A stretch of DNA of 64,000 nt from Meandrina meandrites (lineage: Eukaryota > Cnidaria > Anthozoa > Scleractinia > Meandrinidae). Positions within the stretch are counted from its first letter, which is position 1. Each line of letters starts with the position of its first letter. Under the pieces are notes generated by a model. It was not told the DNA's origin. It saw nothing but the letters and a program-made list of their open reading frames with translations, and did not search any database. Of the stretch, positions 46,232 through 58,900 are shown in pieces. The stretch lies in assembly GCA_963693305.1 (NCBI GenBank), contig OY855903.1, positions 20,967,755 through 21,031,754 of the forward strand. Reading direction: 5' to 3'. The position numbers and the translations under genes were made by a program.

Positions 46232-46877
46232 CATTCTCTATCTTTAAAGATACAAAGAAATTCTTCTTTATACTTCTTAGCTTTTGGTAGCTTTAGTTTA
46301 TTGACTTTTTCCTTTTTTTGTAGCTTAACTTTTGTACTGTTTTTACGCTGCTTAGATAATGCCCTAGTCTTTCCCTTCAACTTTAATCGATTGCTTAACA
46401 TTTTATATATGGCCAGAAGGAAGTGATAATCATATTAAATAATTTAGAAGTCTAATGCGAACAGCGGTGGAATAGAAAAATCGAAATTGGAATCTTTCAT
46501 AATCCGTCTTATATAACCATCCTTTGTTAATATTTTTAGGAGTTCTATTACTTCTTTGTTTTTGACCTTAGGACACTTATATTGAGACCTGAAAAAGTCA
46601 GTCTGGAACGAGTCCATGAGTCAGAGCCCTTTTCAATTCCGGTGCAAACGTTCTACAGATTCACTAGTATTAATTGGTGTACGATATAGTAGAGTTATAC
46701 TCTAATTACCGATTCTTTTTTTATGTCGAGATTTTTTTTTCATTAATGCAGAATATTAGTTTGATTTTTCAGTATAATTGTTATATTAGCAATGCATTTT
46801 ACAAGATCCTCAAATAATGCCAGAGATCATTTCAATTTCCGGAAATTGTAGCTTATTAATTGAATTCAATAGCTTAA
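46232..46877. other. Spacer between MYND-B and the 9.1-kb transposon
   Basis: AT-rich sequence with the presumed 3' UTR of MYND-B. Nothing else is recognised up to the TTAA at 46874-46877. Confidence 0.5.
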
Positions 46878-47882
46878 GAGCAGTTTGCTCTAAGGACCGA
46901 CTAAGGTATGCAAGATAGAAAAAATCGATTTTCTCAAACTTTGCCAGAATAAGGGCCTCGGTGAACTAGTTCTAAAAATATAAGTTTCGGGTCGTTTAGA
47001 AATTTATTTATTTTTTAATGAAATTTTTCATATTTTGCCCTTGGCGGCATGCTAAATCCATGCCAAAATCGGGTCTTTTGCGGAAGCTCCTGTTCGTGTA
47101 TTAAACGCGTCCAGGAAAAGATTCACCCAGGAAGTCCAAAGCTCTTATTTCCTCTGCTTATTACCGGTGTCAAATTTATAAGAACATCTAACTGGAATTT
47201 TTAGCGGAATTTTTGAATTTATAGACTTCAACAGTCTTAGCGACAGCCGAATTTTGGCTAAATTCACGGCTCAAAAAGTCACTCTGGTACATGACTTTAC
47301 CCCGTGAAACTATACTCCGAAAAAGAATAATTATTTCAGCTACACGTTGGTCGAAAAAAAAATTGGGGTAAATGAAACGGTGAATTTTGAGAGCGTTTTC
47401 AAAATAGGTCACTTGAGTCATATGAGCGACCTTTTGACCTTCGATGTCAATGAAAATCAACAAACGGAATCTCTTCGAATGCTACTTTCCTTCGTTAAAA
47501 GATGTGTTATTTTGGCTTTCCAGCATGTTTTTATTAGAGAGAACTAGGCTTTTGAATATAGAATCATGTATTCGCTATATAAAGCTATGTTGGGGAAATT
47601 TTGACGAGGATTCGTGTCGGTTTTGAAATTTGAGCTTCTTTGCTCAGCGGCTCCGATACGTAGATTACCAAATTATACATTCATTTTCTGCTTTCAACGG
47701 AAATGCGACATCAAGGGCAAAGCAGATGCCAAACCACCGAATAATAAGGAAATATTCCTTACCTTGGCCTTTTTTCCCTGCCCAGAAACCACATCATTCA
47801 AAGTAGAATGCACAGTGAGAATACGGTCGCACGCGATCATGTCAACATCCATGTTAACGATTAACTCAGCGAAAACCGCAGG
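46878..47882 (+). repeat. Left terminal inverted repeat of the 9.1-kb element
   Basis: It matches 54998-55994 in reverse complement. The outer half is nearly identical, with increasing substitutions inward, as far as GTTAACGATTAACT...CCGCAGG. Confidence 0.85.
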
Positions 47883-48151
47883 GCCCAGCACATTCTCACA
47901 GGAAGCAAATTTCACCAAGGCTTTCTTCTTAGTAGAGCAGCGCATTTTTACGGTGTGGCTTGGACATCTCATATTAATTTTTTCGAAGCTGTCTGTCGAA
48001 CGCTGAGGTGTGACATGTAACGGTATGTAGATCAATTGCAGCACAATCCGGAAGTGGCGCGGCAACCAAGCAAACTTTCTACTCAATGATACTTACTGTT
48101 ACTCCAGTGGAGTTCAGTTTGACACTGCATCGACACTGCAAGCACCTGACC

Positions 48152-51100
48152 ATGGCGGCGTGTGAGTATGGACAGATTTCAGGGGGAGAATGCGGTCCTA
48201 GTGTAGATAATCCAGCAAATGTGAATAGTGTCGTGCTTGCTAAATGTACCAAAGATATACAAGGGCACCTTCGTGCGTATGACATTCGAGACGCTTCTTT
48301 AGGCTCGGAGCCAAAGCTGTTACTAGCACGAGCAGGTATGTTGCAATTGTAGCTGTACGGATGTGTTTGCATGTGATATCTGCTTGGTTTTATTGTCACG
48401 TACACGACACTTGCATGATTATTATGCTTCAGATTCAAATTTAAAACGACATTTGAAAACGAAACAGATGAAGATTTAGTTAGTCATACTTGCGTAGTCA
48501 TTTATTACCAATTAGCACATCGCTTTAGGACCTGCCACTGGGTATTAATTTATTTTCGTAAAAATCTTCGAGAACTTTCACGGGTTTCAACTCAGAGATA
48601 AGACTACACAGAAAAAGTGGCGAAAGTATATCATGACTCCAAAGCACGCGGAGTTAAAGCGTGGTGAATACGTGTCGAAAGTGGCATAAGTTATTAGAAC
48701 CAGGTTTCTTTCCACTTTCACATTCTCGTCCCCATAGTCCTTTTCGCTTCTCTTAGCCGGCGGGGCCTTGGCACAAGAAACAAAGGGCTCTGGAGACAAA
48801 GGATTTCCAGTCCTAGATTCTACGACTTCCGGTCTTCATGTATGCAGTCGTGAGGTTTCTATATACTGTATGGGAGAGTCATGGCGTTTTTTACTTCCGC
48901 TCAAGATTTCTTTATTTTGTTTCAAACAGCCAATCAAAAAAAATTCGAATTGATTCAAAAATCCCATGTCCCCAGAGCCCGAGAATGAGCCGAGAATGAG
49001 GGGCTCAAAGGTATTCTCGTACCCAGATCTCCTTTGGCTGTTTGCACACTGAGATCTGAGTACAAGATGAAGGCAAAGGACCCTGAGATGCACTTGTTTC
49101 AAAATGCAAATAAATGGTTCACTCAATCAACCGTGATTTATACACGTTGAGCCCAATTAAAAAAACGATGAAAACTTGACATATAAGTTCATCTTCTTAA
49201 AAGCTACCAAAGGCACAATTACCATTAATTTTAAAAAATAACTGAGTAATAATAATTATATAAACGTCACTTAGTACAATGCCTTGAGTTAGTGACCATT
49301 TTCTTTTTAAAGGCATTTTTAATATCAACAATGATCACCTCAAACTCACTATTTGCCCAAGACATCGCGACAAATTTGGTCACCGGCAGGTGGCGTTCAA
49401 ACAAAAGAAACTGTACCGCTCCAAGTGGATGGTTTTCGCATGGAAAGTCAGTTCTAGGTGAAAGAGGAATATCTCTTCCTCACGCAAAACTACTCCACCA
49501 ACTAACCCAAGTGCTGCTTCCTGTAGGCTCACGTGAGTGTTTAGCCATACTTCTATCAGTTTATAAGATTGATTCTTTTTGTTACTCTAGAGAAACAAAT
49601 CGTAGACAGTGACATCGGTTCGTAACAAAATAGATACCTTTTATTACAACTTAATGATAATGGCGCGAAATGGGGCGTAACAAAAAATAAGACAGATTTA
49701 ATAAAACAAATTTCCTAATTGATCCATTATAGGCAGCAGGTGATAACATCAGCTATTTCTTTATACTTTTTAGAAATATGCACACAATGTAGAAGAAAGC
49801 TGGAGGAGGCATCGCTTATAGAAAGCCCCACCCCAGAATCCACAGAAGCGCCTATCGCAGAACATAGAGACCAAGACATTGACGAGGAGATATCAGAGGA
49901 TATCACACAGGTAAACAATACCTTGTTCCTGTGAATGGTCCCTGCAGCTACCGCAAATGAAATAATAATGCTATTCAAATCAATCAAATTTGGCTTTTAA
50001 ATTAATTTATGCACAAGGCACCAATGTATCGAAATGTACTCTTACCAAAGTCGTGTTCAAAATCAACGCGAGCTAAAAAAAATACACAATAATCTTCATT
50101 TTTAAACATTTTTTTTTACTATCGCGCTTTGCCGACATTGCACACACTCGCTCGATCCTAGGCAACACTATTCTATTTCTTTGAAAGCGTAAGTGCAGTC
50201 AATGATATAATTCAAGTTATTTTCGTTTACTTTTCACTTGCATACCCATGTATTACCTTTTTGTAAGTTTAATTTTTCTGTTTAAAACATAGAGAGACAG
50301 TGCAGAAGAGGATGCAGAAGACATGGAAAATCTTGGTGACTCAATCTACCAAATGGCGATAGAAAGCTACAGTCTGTGTCAGCCCGAATCTCAACTTGTT
50401 GACTCAATCCATCACCTGACGATAGAAGACGAAAGTCTGTCCCAGCCAGATTTTATACTGGGCGATTCAGTTCACCACCCGACAACAGGGGAGACTAGCC
50501 TATATCAACCCGATTCTCAAGCGAGCAGCAGTGAACCCTCTAGCGACAGCGATACACCCACAAGCAGTCAGGCCACGAAGCGTTTACTTCTGAATGATTT
50601 CTTACGTTCATGTGACGCTGATACAGTCGGGCCATATAAACGGAGTTGGGAGGGAGCTAACGTACGCATAAGAGCTAACCATGTATCCAAGGCGAAGTCT
50701 CTAATAGTGGCTGGCCTTAATGTTATCGCCCCAGGAGATGCAGGCCACCTCTGGGAGGCCGTAAGAAGTTCCGGTTCAGTCGAAAAGGAACTCGGTATTG
50801 GAGAACAACATGAAGAGCGAAAATACCTTGAAGCACTGGCAGAGTCCTACGGAAACGCATCTTCCTGGGAAACAAGACGTCAAATATTGTCAATCATGGC
50901 AGACCTCACAACGTTTAAACGCATTCAGAGCTACATACCAGGCCTCACCGAGTACCGGTTCAAAGTGGCGAGACAGCATTCTCTTCAGTATGGGCGTGGA
51001 GTTGAAGTAACAAGAGCAAAAAGTCCAAGAATGAGAGTGGAAAGAATACAGCTTGATCATTTTTTAGCTTACATAACGAGTCCACATGTCATCCAGGATC

Positions 51101-51910
51101 TCCCGTTTGGGCATCGATACCTCCTCCTCTCCTCTGGGAAGATACTAGACACTCCGAATGTTATCAGGACAATGATCCCAAACAGGTTAGTAAAGCAATA
51201 CCAGGCTTACTGTGAGGAGACAGATTTCGCACCATTCAGTCCGGCAACTATACTAAGAGTCTTGTCCGCCTGCGCAGCTACTATCAGGAAATCCTTACAG
51301 GGTCTAGATTACATTGCTGCAGATGGTGCGAAAGGTTTTGAAGATCTGTATTCGATGGTTGAACAGCTAAAGGAGAAAGGGGGACTGGACAGAGAGACTG
51401 CTAAAGGTTGGGAAGTATCTCTAACGGAAGGGAAGGAATATTTGAAGGCTGACTACAAGGTGACATGAATTATTTTTATTATTATTTTTTGTTTTGTTTT
51501 GTTTTGTAATGCGTTTCTCTCTCTTTGTTGTTGTTCTCGCTGAGTATGGCGCATTCCATCTACTTGATATTGGGTTGTTGTCACTTGTAGAAAGAACTTC
51601 TTATGATGCTCGCCACGGCCGGATGCTATAAAATGCCGAAGTTACCCCCTCCACCCTAAAATAAGCTCTTTCCCCAACCCCCAAAAATAAACAACCCCCC
51701 CCCCCCCATCCTACAGAAAAAAATTCAGACGCAAATAGACTTCCGATTATCAGTCTTACCAAAGATAAGCCCACGACATTATGTTTGGTTTATAGCTCTT
51801 AAAGACAAGCATTTCAGAGTAGAGTAAATAATTTTCCCACGCAAACCCCTCGCACTATTTTATGCCTCTTTAAAATTTCTAACGCAGTATCCTTCTAAAC
51901 ATGAAACCCA

Positions 51911-51942
<32 letters not shown>

Positions 51943-54287
51943 CATTTGATCCCGAAGATATACTCCCTCCCCACCTTCGTATATAAGGCCTACCCGAAAA
52001 TAAGGCCACCTAAAAGAGACATTTAACAAATATAAGCCCAGGACTTATTTTCTGATTAATGGTTCATTCTTGTGGAGTTTTTTAAAAACTATATTAAAAG
52101 AGAACGTTCCAATCATATCAGTATTGTAAATTTGCGACTTTGTTTATTTTCACAGGTCCACGTATCTGAGTGTTGCTCTGTTGCGGACCACTGTAGCAGC
52201 TATGGTCTTAGCGACAGCAAGGACAGTGAACTGAGATCTCACTGTTCCCACGACCACAATCTCAAGTGTTCGAAGTGTGAAAGTATCAGTTATGTGCTTT
52301 GCTGTATCAAACGATACTTGCCTAAGTCGAAGCTCGCGCCTGAGGACGTGGAAGACTTCTCATACATACACAATCAGGCAGTCCAGGCAATCCAGGCCTG
52401 GAAAGCACACCAGCTGAGGAGTGTTAGACAAGACACAGCAAGAACAATGTGCCTGAGCGCTTTAAATGAGAGCACGATCCTGATAACGCAAGATTGGGCA
52501 ATGAAGTTTCTACCACTCAAGTACAGAGAGACCCAGTCTGATTAGTCTGCAAAGAGAGGTATATCATGGCATATAAGTGTCGTTGCGAGAAAAATGAATG
52601 GCCTGTTTGAAAGTCAGAGCTTTGTCCACATCGTGGAGAATACAACACAAGATAGCTCTGTTGTTGTGCGCATCATTGAAAATACCTTGAGGTCACTAAA
52701 AGAGGAGAATCACAAAGTCAACACTGCTTTCCTACGTTCGGATAACGCTGGATGCTATCACAGCTCTGCTGTGGTAGCATCATGTATTCTAATGAAAGCC
52801 AATACAGGAATCGATGTCCTCTGCAGAGCGGATTTCAGTGACCCACAGGGGGGGAAAGGGGCCTGTGACAGAAAGGCGGCAACTATCAAAGCTCACTTGC
52901 GCAGGTACGTGAATGAAGGCCACGATGTGAAAAACGCCCAAGAATTTAAAACTGCCATCTTATCACATGGAGGTGTTACCGGGGTCCGCGTTGCCGTTGT
53001 TGATGCTGCCGTAGCTGCTTGTGAAGTGCCCCAAGTGAAACTCGATGGTATCAGCATGTTAAACAACTTCGAGTTTTCTGGCGACACAGTGACGGTATGG
53101 AGGGCGTTTGACGTCGGCAAAGGAAAGCAAATCACCAAATCAAAAGTTGAAGGTAAGAAAAATGAAAACAAAATCGACTGTAATTTATTATAAACGCGTC
53201 ATATTACATCATATCATATTATAAACGCGGCAGTGCCTAATTTATTCAATACACGAGTAGGACTTCGACTAGTATGACCCTATTGTACTGCGACATATTC
53301 TGCATGATAGTAGGATGAGCTTGGCGCAGATTTTAATACATAGCCACGCATTTCTTCTTTTTTTATAGTTCCTGACTTTTTGAAGAGTTGTCGATTTGAC
53401 TGCCAGTTCTCTCCTGGTGACTTCGTTTGCGCTTCCCAAGCAAATTCAAAGAAGCCCGAGATTGATGGAACGCTGGAAATGCAAGAAAAGAACAGTAGTG
53501 CGACGAAAGACTCCAGCGTTCTGTTCTCTTGCCCAAATGAGGGCTGCGTCAAGGTGTATGAGAGATATTCAAGTCTTGAGAAGCATATGTCCTTTGGTAA
53601 ATGCAGAATGTTGCCAGAGAAAGAGACATTACTGGACAAAGCTAAAACGACGTACCACGCACTCCTTCAGGAAGATGTCAGTACCGCAAAAACACTGAGA
53701 GGCACTTCTGAAGTTGAGACGACGGATGGTACAAGCTTACCTGAGGGTTGGGCGTTAAAAACGGCAAAAAAGTCGACACGATTTCGCGATTTAATGAATC
53801 TCAAAAGAAGTACCTGGAGGAAAAGTTCAACCTTGGACAACAAACAGGTCACAAGCAAAACCCCGAGCGAGTTGCCAGAGATATGCGCTTTGCAAAGAAA
53901 GCAGATGGGTCAAGGCTGTTCTCCAGCGACCAGTTCCTTACTGCGCAGCAGATACAGTCTTTCTTTTCAAGAATGGCGTCTAAGCTTCGCAACGCTGTGA
54001 CCGGGATTACCGCTAGCGACGCAGATATCAGAGCTGCGGAAGAAGAACAAGAGTTCTGTGATACTCGCCAGCTTGTACTGGATGAAGTACAGTTAGAACA
54101 CCCCATCGCGTATGACAACCTAAACCTGTGTGATATGCATAAGAAGGGCAGCTTGAAAACACTGAGCATAGCTATGCTTAAGACTGTTTGCGAGTATTTT
54201 GGCGTGTGCACAGACGGATTCCACGCAAGACGCAAGGCGGAGTACCTTTCTTCCTTAGAGGAGATTGTAAAGGGGTGTGGCTGTTGA
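48152..54287 (+). pseudogene. Multi-exon RNase H-fold (DDE-like) transposase candidate, decayed
   Basis: Exons: 48152-48335, 49313-49532, 49774-49910, 50293-51459, 52156-53152, 53369-54287. After allowing one frame error in exon 2 and an 8-base duplication in exon 6 (GATTTCGC repeated near 53780), phases close exactly to 1,205 codons. N-terminal part: CPRHR, WRS and LPVGSQICTQCRR, a likely zinc module. Exon 4: an acidic linker and a helical, basic domain. Exon 5: a Cys/His cluster (DHC, CSHDH, CSKC) and the putative catalytic core ITQDWAMKF, 83 residues later SDNAGCYH, 42 residues later GGKGACDRK. Exon 6: a zinc finger (CPNEGC...H...C) and LTAQQIQSFFSRMA. An in-frame TAG replaces an expected Trp codon at 52543-52545. 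DDE assignment is inference; similar unnamed proteins are common in anthozoan gene sets (recalled). Confidence 0.72.
51909..51943. repeat. (ACGC)n microsatellite
   Basis: About eight ACGC units in tandem, in the intron between transposase exons 4 and 5. Confidence 0.9.
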
Positions 54288-54671
54288 CTGCCGTCTTTGT
54301 ATTGAATAAGACAATTGTCATATGCCTATCTGTTTTCACTTTAATTGTATAACTTGTTGGCTAAGTAACCAAAAGTTAAAATATTTTACTAAGGATTAGA
54401 GTATGCACGGTGTTTGACATTGCGTTTTATACCGCAGTTTCTAAAAACTGGGAAATGTCTAATGGGCTGTGGAATAAACCCTTTAACCCAAAACATAATT
54501 TCAAAAAAGAAGAAAGTGGAATATTAAAAACAAGGCACATAATCCATTCCTTTCTAGTTTTTTCTATTTATGAACGAAGTCGGTCAATTCAGGGACTTGT
54601 TTTGACTGTGGTCGAAGATGCACTTATAGTCTATGAAGCTATCGATTGCTATGGGGTCCTCATATTAAATA

Positions 54672-54941
54672 ATACCGCATTATCGCGATTAGACGCCCCC
54701 GGCGTTTATTTCCAACTTGGTCTGGTGGACCCGGCGTTTATTTGATTCCTGCAGTTTATTCGAGCCCGGGTGCCATTAAGCAACAGTTTTTATTCATTAT
54801 TTTTTGACAAAAATGTACCTGACTAATATACCTACAGCTTATTACACCTTAAATAAATACCTGAGAGTCCTATTTTCAACTCCACCTTGGAGACCCGGCG
54901 TTTTTTCCGGTACCCGACGTTTAATCGAGAAAATACGGTAT
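54672..54941. mobile_element. 270-bp MITE nested in the 9.1-kb element
   Basis: ATACCGCATTATCGCGATTA at the left is mirrored (with differences) by TAATCGAGAAAATACGGTAT at the right. GACCCGGCGTTT words recur inside. It lies between the transposase stop and the right TIR. Confidence 0.65.
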
Positions 54942-54997
54942 TTTTTCTAATGATAAGCCTACTTCCGGTGGACAAGGTAAAAACTACCGCTGGACTT

Positions 54998-55994
54998 CCT
55001 GTGGTTTTACTTAGTTAATCGTTAACATGGGCGTGCGACATGCAATGATCTCAATCTGTATTTCGCTCAAAATGATGTGGTTTTCGGGCAGAGAAAACTT
55101 ACTAAGGTAAGGAATATTTCCTAATTGTTCAGTAATTTGGCATTTACTGTATCCTGGATGTCGAATTCCCATTGAAAGTAGGAAATGAATGTATAATTTG
55201 GTAATCAACGTACGTGTAAAGTCTGTAAAGCAGAGAAGCTCGTATTTCAAAACCGACGAAACCCTCGTCAAAATTCCCCGGACAAAGCTTAATATAGCGA
55301 ATAAACGATTCTATATACAAAAGCCTAGTTTCCTCTTATAAAAACATGCTAGAACCCTAAAATAACACGTCTTTCAACGAAGGAAAGTAACATTTAAAGA
55401 GTTTTCGTTTGTTGATTTCCATTGACATCGAAGGTCAAAAGGTCGCTCATACGACTCAAGTGACCTATTTTAAAAACGCTCTCAGAATTCACCGTTTCAT
55501 TTACCCCAATTTTTTTTTCGACCAACGTGTAGCTGAAATAATTCTTTTTCGTCGGGGTATAGTCTCGCGGGATAAAGTCATGTACCAGAGTGACTTTTTG
55601 AGCCGTGAATTTAGCCAAAATTCGGTTGTCGCTAAGACTGTTGAAGTCTATAAATTCAAAAATTCCGCTAAAAATTCCAGTTAGATGTTCTTATAAATTT
55701 GACACCGGTAATAAGCAGAGGAAATAAGAGCTTTGGACTTCCTGGGTGAATCTTTTCCTGGACGCGTTTAATACACGAACAGGAGCTTCCGCAAAAGACC
55801 CGATTTTGGCATGGATTTAGCATGCCGCCAAGGGCAAAATATGAAAAATTTCATTAAAAAATAAATAAATTTCTAAACGACCCGAAACTTATATTTTTAG
55901 AACTAGTTCACCGAGGCCCTTATTCTGGCAAAGTTTGAGAAAATCGATTTTTTCTATCTTGCATACCTTAGTCGGTCCTTAGAGCAAACTGCTC
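54998..55994 (-). repeat. Right terminal inverted repeat of the 9.1-kb element
   Basis: Reverse-complement partner of 46878-47882. It ends GAGCAAACTGCTC immediately before TTAA. Confidence 0.85.
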
Positions 55995-55998
55995 TTAA

Positions 55999-58900
55999 AT
56001 TTCCATTACAGTGACACATCCTACAGGAAGGTAGTCTATCTTGGTCACATCCTGCTACTTATCAACTTAAATAGAAAAGTAACTCTGTGCAGTAACCAAG
56101 TGGCACACATTTCCGTAGCGTAAAGTATTCCCCTATTCCCTCCCCCCCCCATCTCGATAGGATGCAAGTGTATCTTCGCAGTGTTCTCCCACTCATGCTT
56201 TCTTTAAGAATTCCCAGCAATTTGACGGTATCAACACTCCAACACCTGGGTGGAAAGCAGCACTGTTTTCGTAAAGTACCACGCCCTTGCTAGCCAGGCA
56301 AGAATACAACATGAATTAACAAGATAGATAAAGGCACGTTCCTGCAGTATGAGGTGTAAGCTAAGATAGCGTTTATTAATAAGGCTCTAGTACTTGAATG
56401 AATGGCGAGAGGACAACAGGCTTACAGTTTCATTTAATGCATTTGATTTGATTTGAAAAAATTATTACATTTGAACACTTGCTTAGATTAAAAGCAATTC
56501 GATAGTTTTTGCGATAACTGTGAATAGGTTCCCTCACAAGAAACCTGTCCACAGATTATTGTTAACTCAAGTAGTTACCGCGTAGTAGTCAAGTAGTCAA
56601 TCGACTACAGTTGTTCTTTAATTAGAAAATAAAACAAGATCCATTTTATTTTTTTCGTTTCTCTTATGACGCATGATGAATCTTCTATTGTTAGTTGTGA
56701 TTCCATAGGAATATCGTGTGTGAATCATTATTACATTGGAGAGTTGTTGGAAACTTGCTTGTGGACGGGTGGTCTGGCTCGGTATCCATGCCCCCAGCCA
56801 TTTTCGTCCTCAGCCCCCCCCCCTCCCCGCTAGTGTGCCTTTTGCCGAGTTATATGTTTATGCTTGGGGAAAATGGAGCTTTTGGAACGAGAATGGTCCG
56901 CTGTCAAAGGCTTCTCGGGCAGCGGTTGGTCACCGGGTAACAAACTGCTGACCATGTAGCCTGTAGAATCTGTGACGATTGGCCTCATTCTGGCGTGACA
57001 ATGTTCGTAATACTCTCGAGTACTCACTGATTCGATAAAAGGAATCGGCAACTCCACAAGTCCTTCAATGGATATTTATAAGAAATGGCACGGAAAATTG
57101 CGGCTTTATCGCAGGTTAGATCGCGTTTCTACTTTTGGAACAAGGAAGTGTTTCAAACTAACCGAAGAGTAAACTGTAGTATGGAACAGGTCTGAAACAA
57201 GCCCGGCGTTTTCCCGAATTATTCCTCTACGTCTGCGCGCAATAGGATCAGTCCGGACAAGTAAGAGATGATGATGGAGCAAAGGTAATCAAAATCCGTT
57301 ATTTTGTAATCGTTAATTTCGTGGGTCGTTGTGGGATCGAAATATTAATACAAACAAAGATATAAGTTACGTCTTAAATTGTCATCAGTCATAAAATTTT
57401 TAAAATGCAGTGCAGAATACGATAGTCAAGAGACAATTAGTGATCACTCGGCGACAGCGAGAAAATACAAAAATCGATTATTCGACGCCGGCATTTGCTT
57501 TTCCGAGTGAGTAAAAGACACTAAGAGAGATTTGGTGATATCATTTATGTCGGAGATTTGGTGAGCATGAGGCAAAAGTAAAAGCCAAAATCAAGCTTTG
57601 GGAAATAAATATTTTCCTTACTCAGTATACGTGGCATTTTTATCCTAATTTTATTAATGCATTAATTAAAAGTTAAATTAAAAGTCACATCCACTTCAAT
57701 TTTACCACTATAAAAAGCGCATACTTATCAGAGTCTTAGCTAGAAAGTAAATTATTCAATGTTATCCTTGAAAAAGAAACTTTTTCACAAGTAAACAAGA
57801 AAATATAAATTATGAAAAACAAGGAGAGTAGATTTCGGAACATGTTCAAACGGACATGTTGTACACAAACCAGAAATCAAACAAACCCGAAGGACTAAAC
57901 AATCATCAGTAAACATTGGTTCGTCTTTAAACGTCAATTTTTTAATGATGTTGATCATTTATTATAATCTTTCTTTGTACTTATAGCAAACCCTTTCTAA
58001 TGCAGAGGCGCCCTTGTCATAATTGAGCAATCCTGGGAACGAACTGAGTGCGATATTTTGACAAACAAGTCAAAATCGTCTGTGTTGACAAGTACGACAA
58101 AACTTCTTAACTCAAGCCCTCAGAACTAGCAAAATGTAATTACTTTTGAAGTACAAGGAAGTCAACTGCTTTGTTTAAAAATATATTTTCCGCCACGTTC
58201 AGATAAATACCGTCTGGAAAAGATAAGCTTGTAAAACAAATAGCCAAGATTAGCATAAGATCATCGAAACTTTCAATTTTGAATATATAACATATAATAC
58301 GAAGCGAGGCGCCCTGATTTTCTTTGTGTTTGCGATATTTGACCGAATATTTTCATAAAAAAATGCCATTTCAAACGCGACATTCGGTAGCAAAATCGAC
58401 TGTTATTTTAAGTGTTTGTCTCAATGTTATCTTAGCCGTATGTTAACGCCGTCAGGGGTAGGAAATAAAAATAGATATTTAAATTTATAATAATTTTTGA
58501 AAATGCTAATAAAATTTGGGAGAGCCGTGTTAAATCTAATACACAGGAACAGAAATTTTGTACACCGCGATATTCCCCGAAATTGCTTTTCAGTTACGAA
58601 AGCTCGAGTAAAGGTCATTACCGTAATTCCGAAATTTGGCACGAAATTTCATCTTCACTTGGCGGATATATTTTAATTTTTTAATTAAAATTAAAAAATG
58701 AAACTTTTCGCTGCGTGCCTCTTTCAGAATTGTGCGTGTAGTCTCTAGTGGTAAAAATATCTCTCTGACGAGCCTAATCAGAAACACGATTGCCGACTAC
58801 CATACAGCAATTTGTGAGACAACTTGAGTTCACAATTTTTGCAAAGAAATTTTTTCAGGTACTAAATTTTCAAGATTCTGCATATTTTTTTCTATATTCT

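Larger units (their letters stand above)
46878..55994 (+). mobile_element. 9.1-kb DNA transposon with ~1-kb terminal inverted repeats and TTAA target duplication
   Basis: The outermost bases GAGCAGTTTGCTC and their reverse complement are directly flanked by TTAA (46874-46877 and 55995-55998). The inverted repeats run about 1,000 bases (46878-47882 and 54998-55994), diverging inward. Each tip is a small palindrome (GAGCA...TGCTC). The interior holds a six-exon, plus-strand transposase-like gene (48152-54287) and a nested MITE (54672-54941). TTAA duplications are known for piggyBac and Kolobok, but I recognise neither transposase. Polinton was excluded because there is no DNA polymerase or capsid gene. 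Confidence 0.85.

Noticed and set aside
47614..48006. 130-codon open frames on both strands
   Set aside because: They lie across the left TIR and its inner edge and have no counterpart conserved in the right arm.
46878..55994. Polinton/Maverick interpretation of the long-TIR element
   Set aside because: No PolB, integrase, ATPase, protease or capsid frame is present; the interior is one spliced gene.
56830..57057. 75-codon minus-strand frame (MELPIPFIES...)
   Set aside because: No domain and no supporting exons nearby; it could be a lone exon but cannot be supported.
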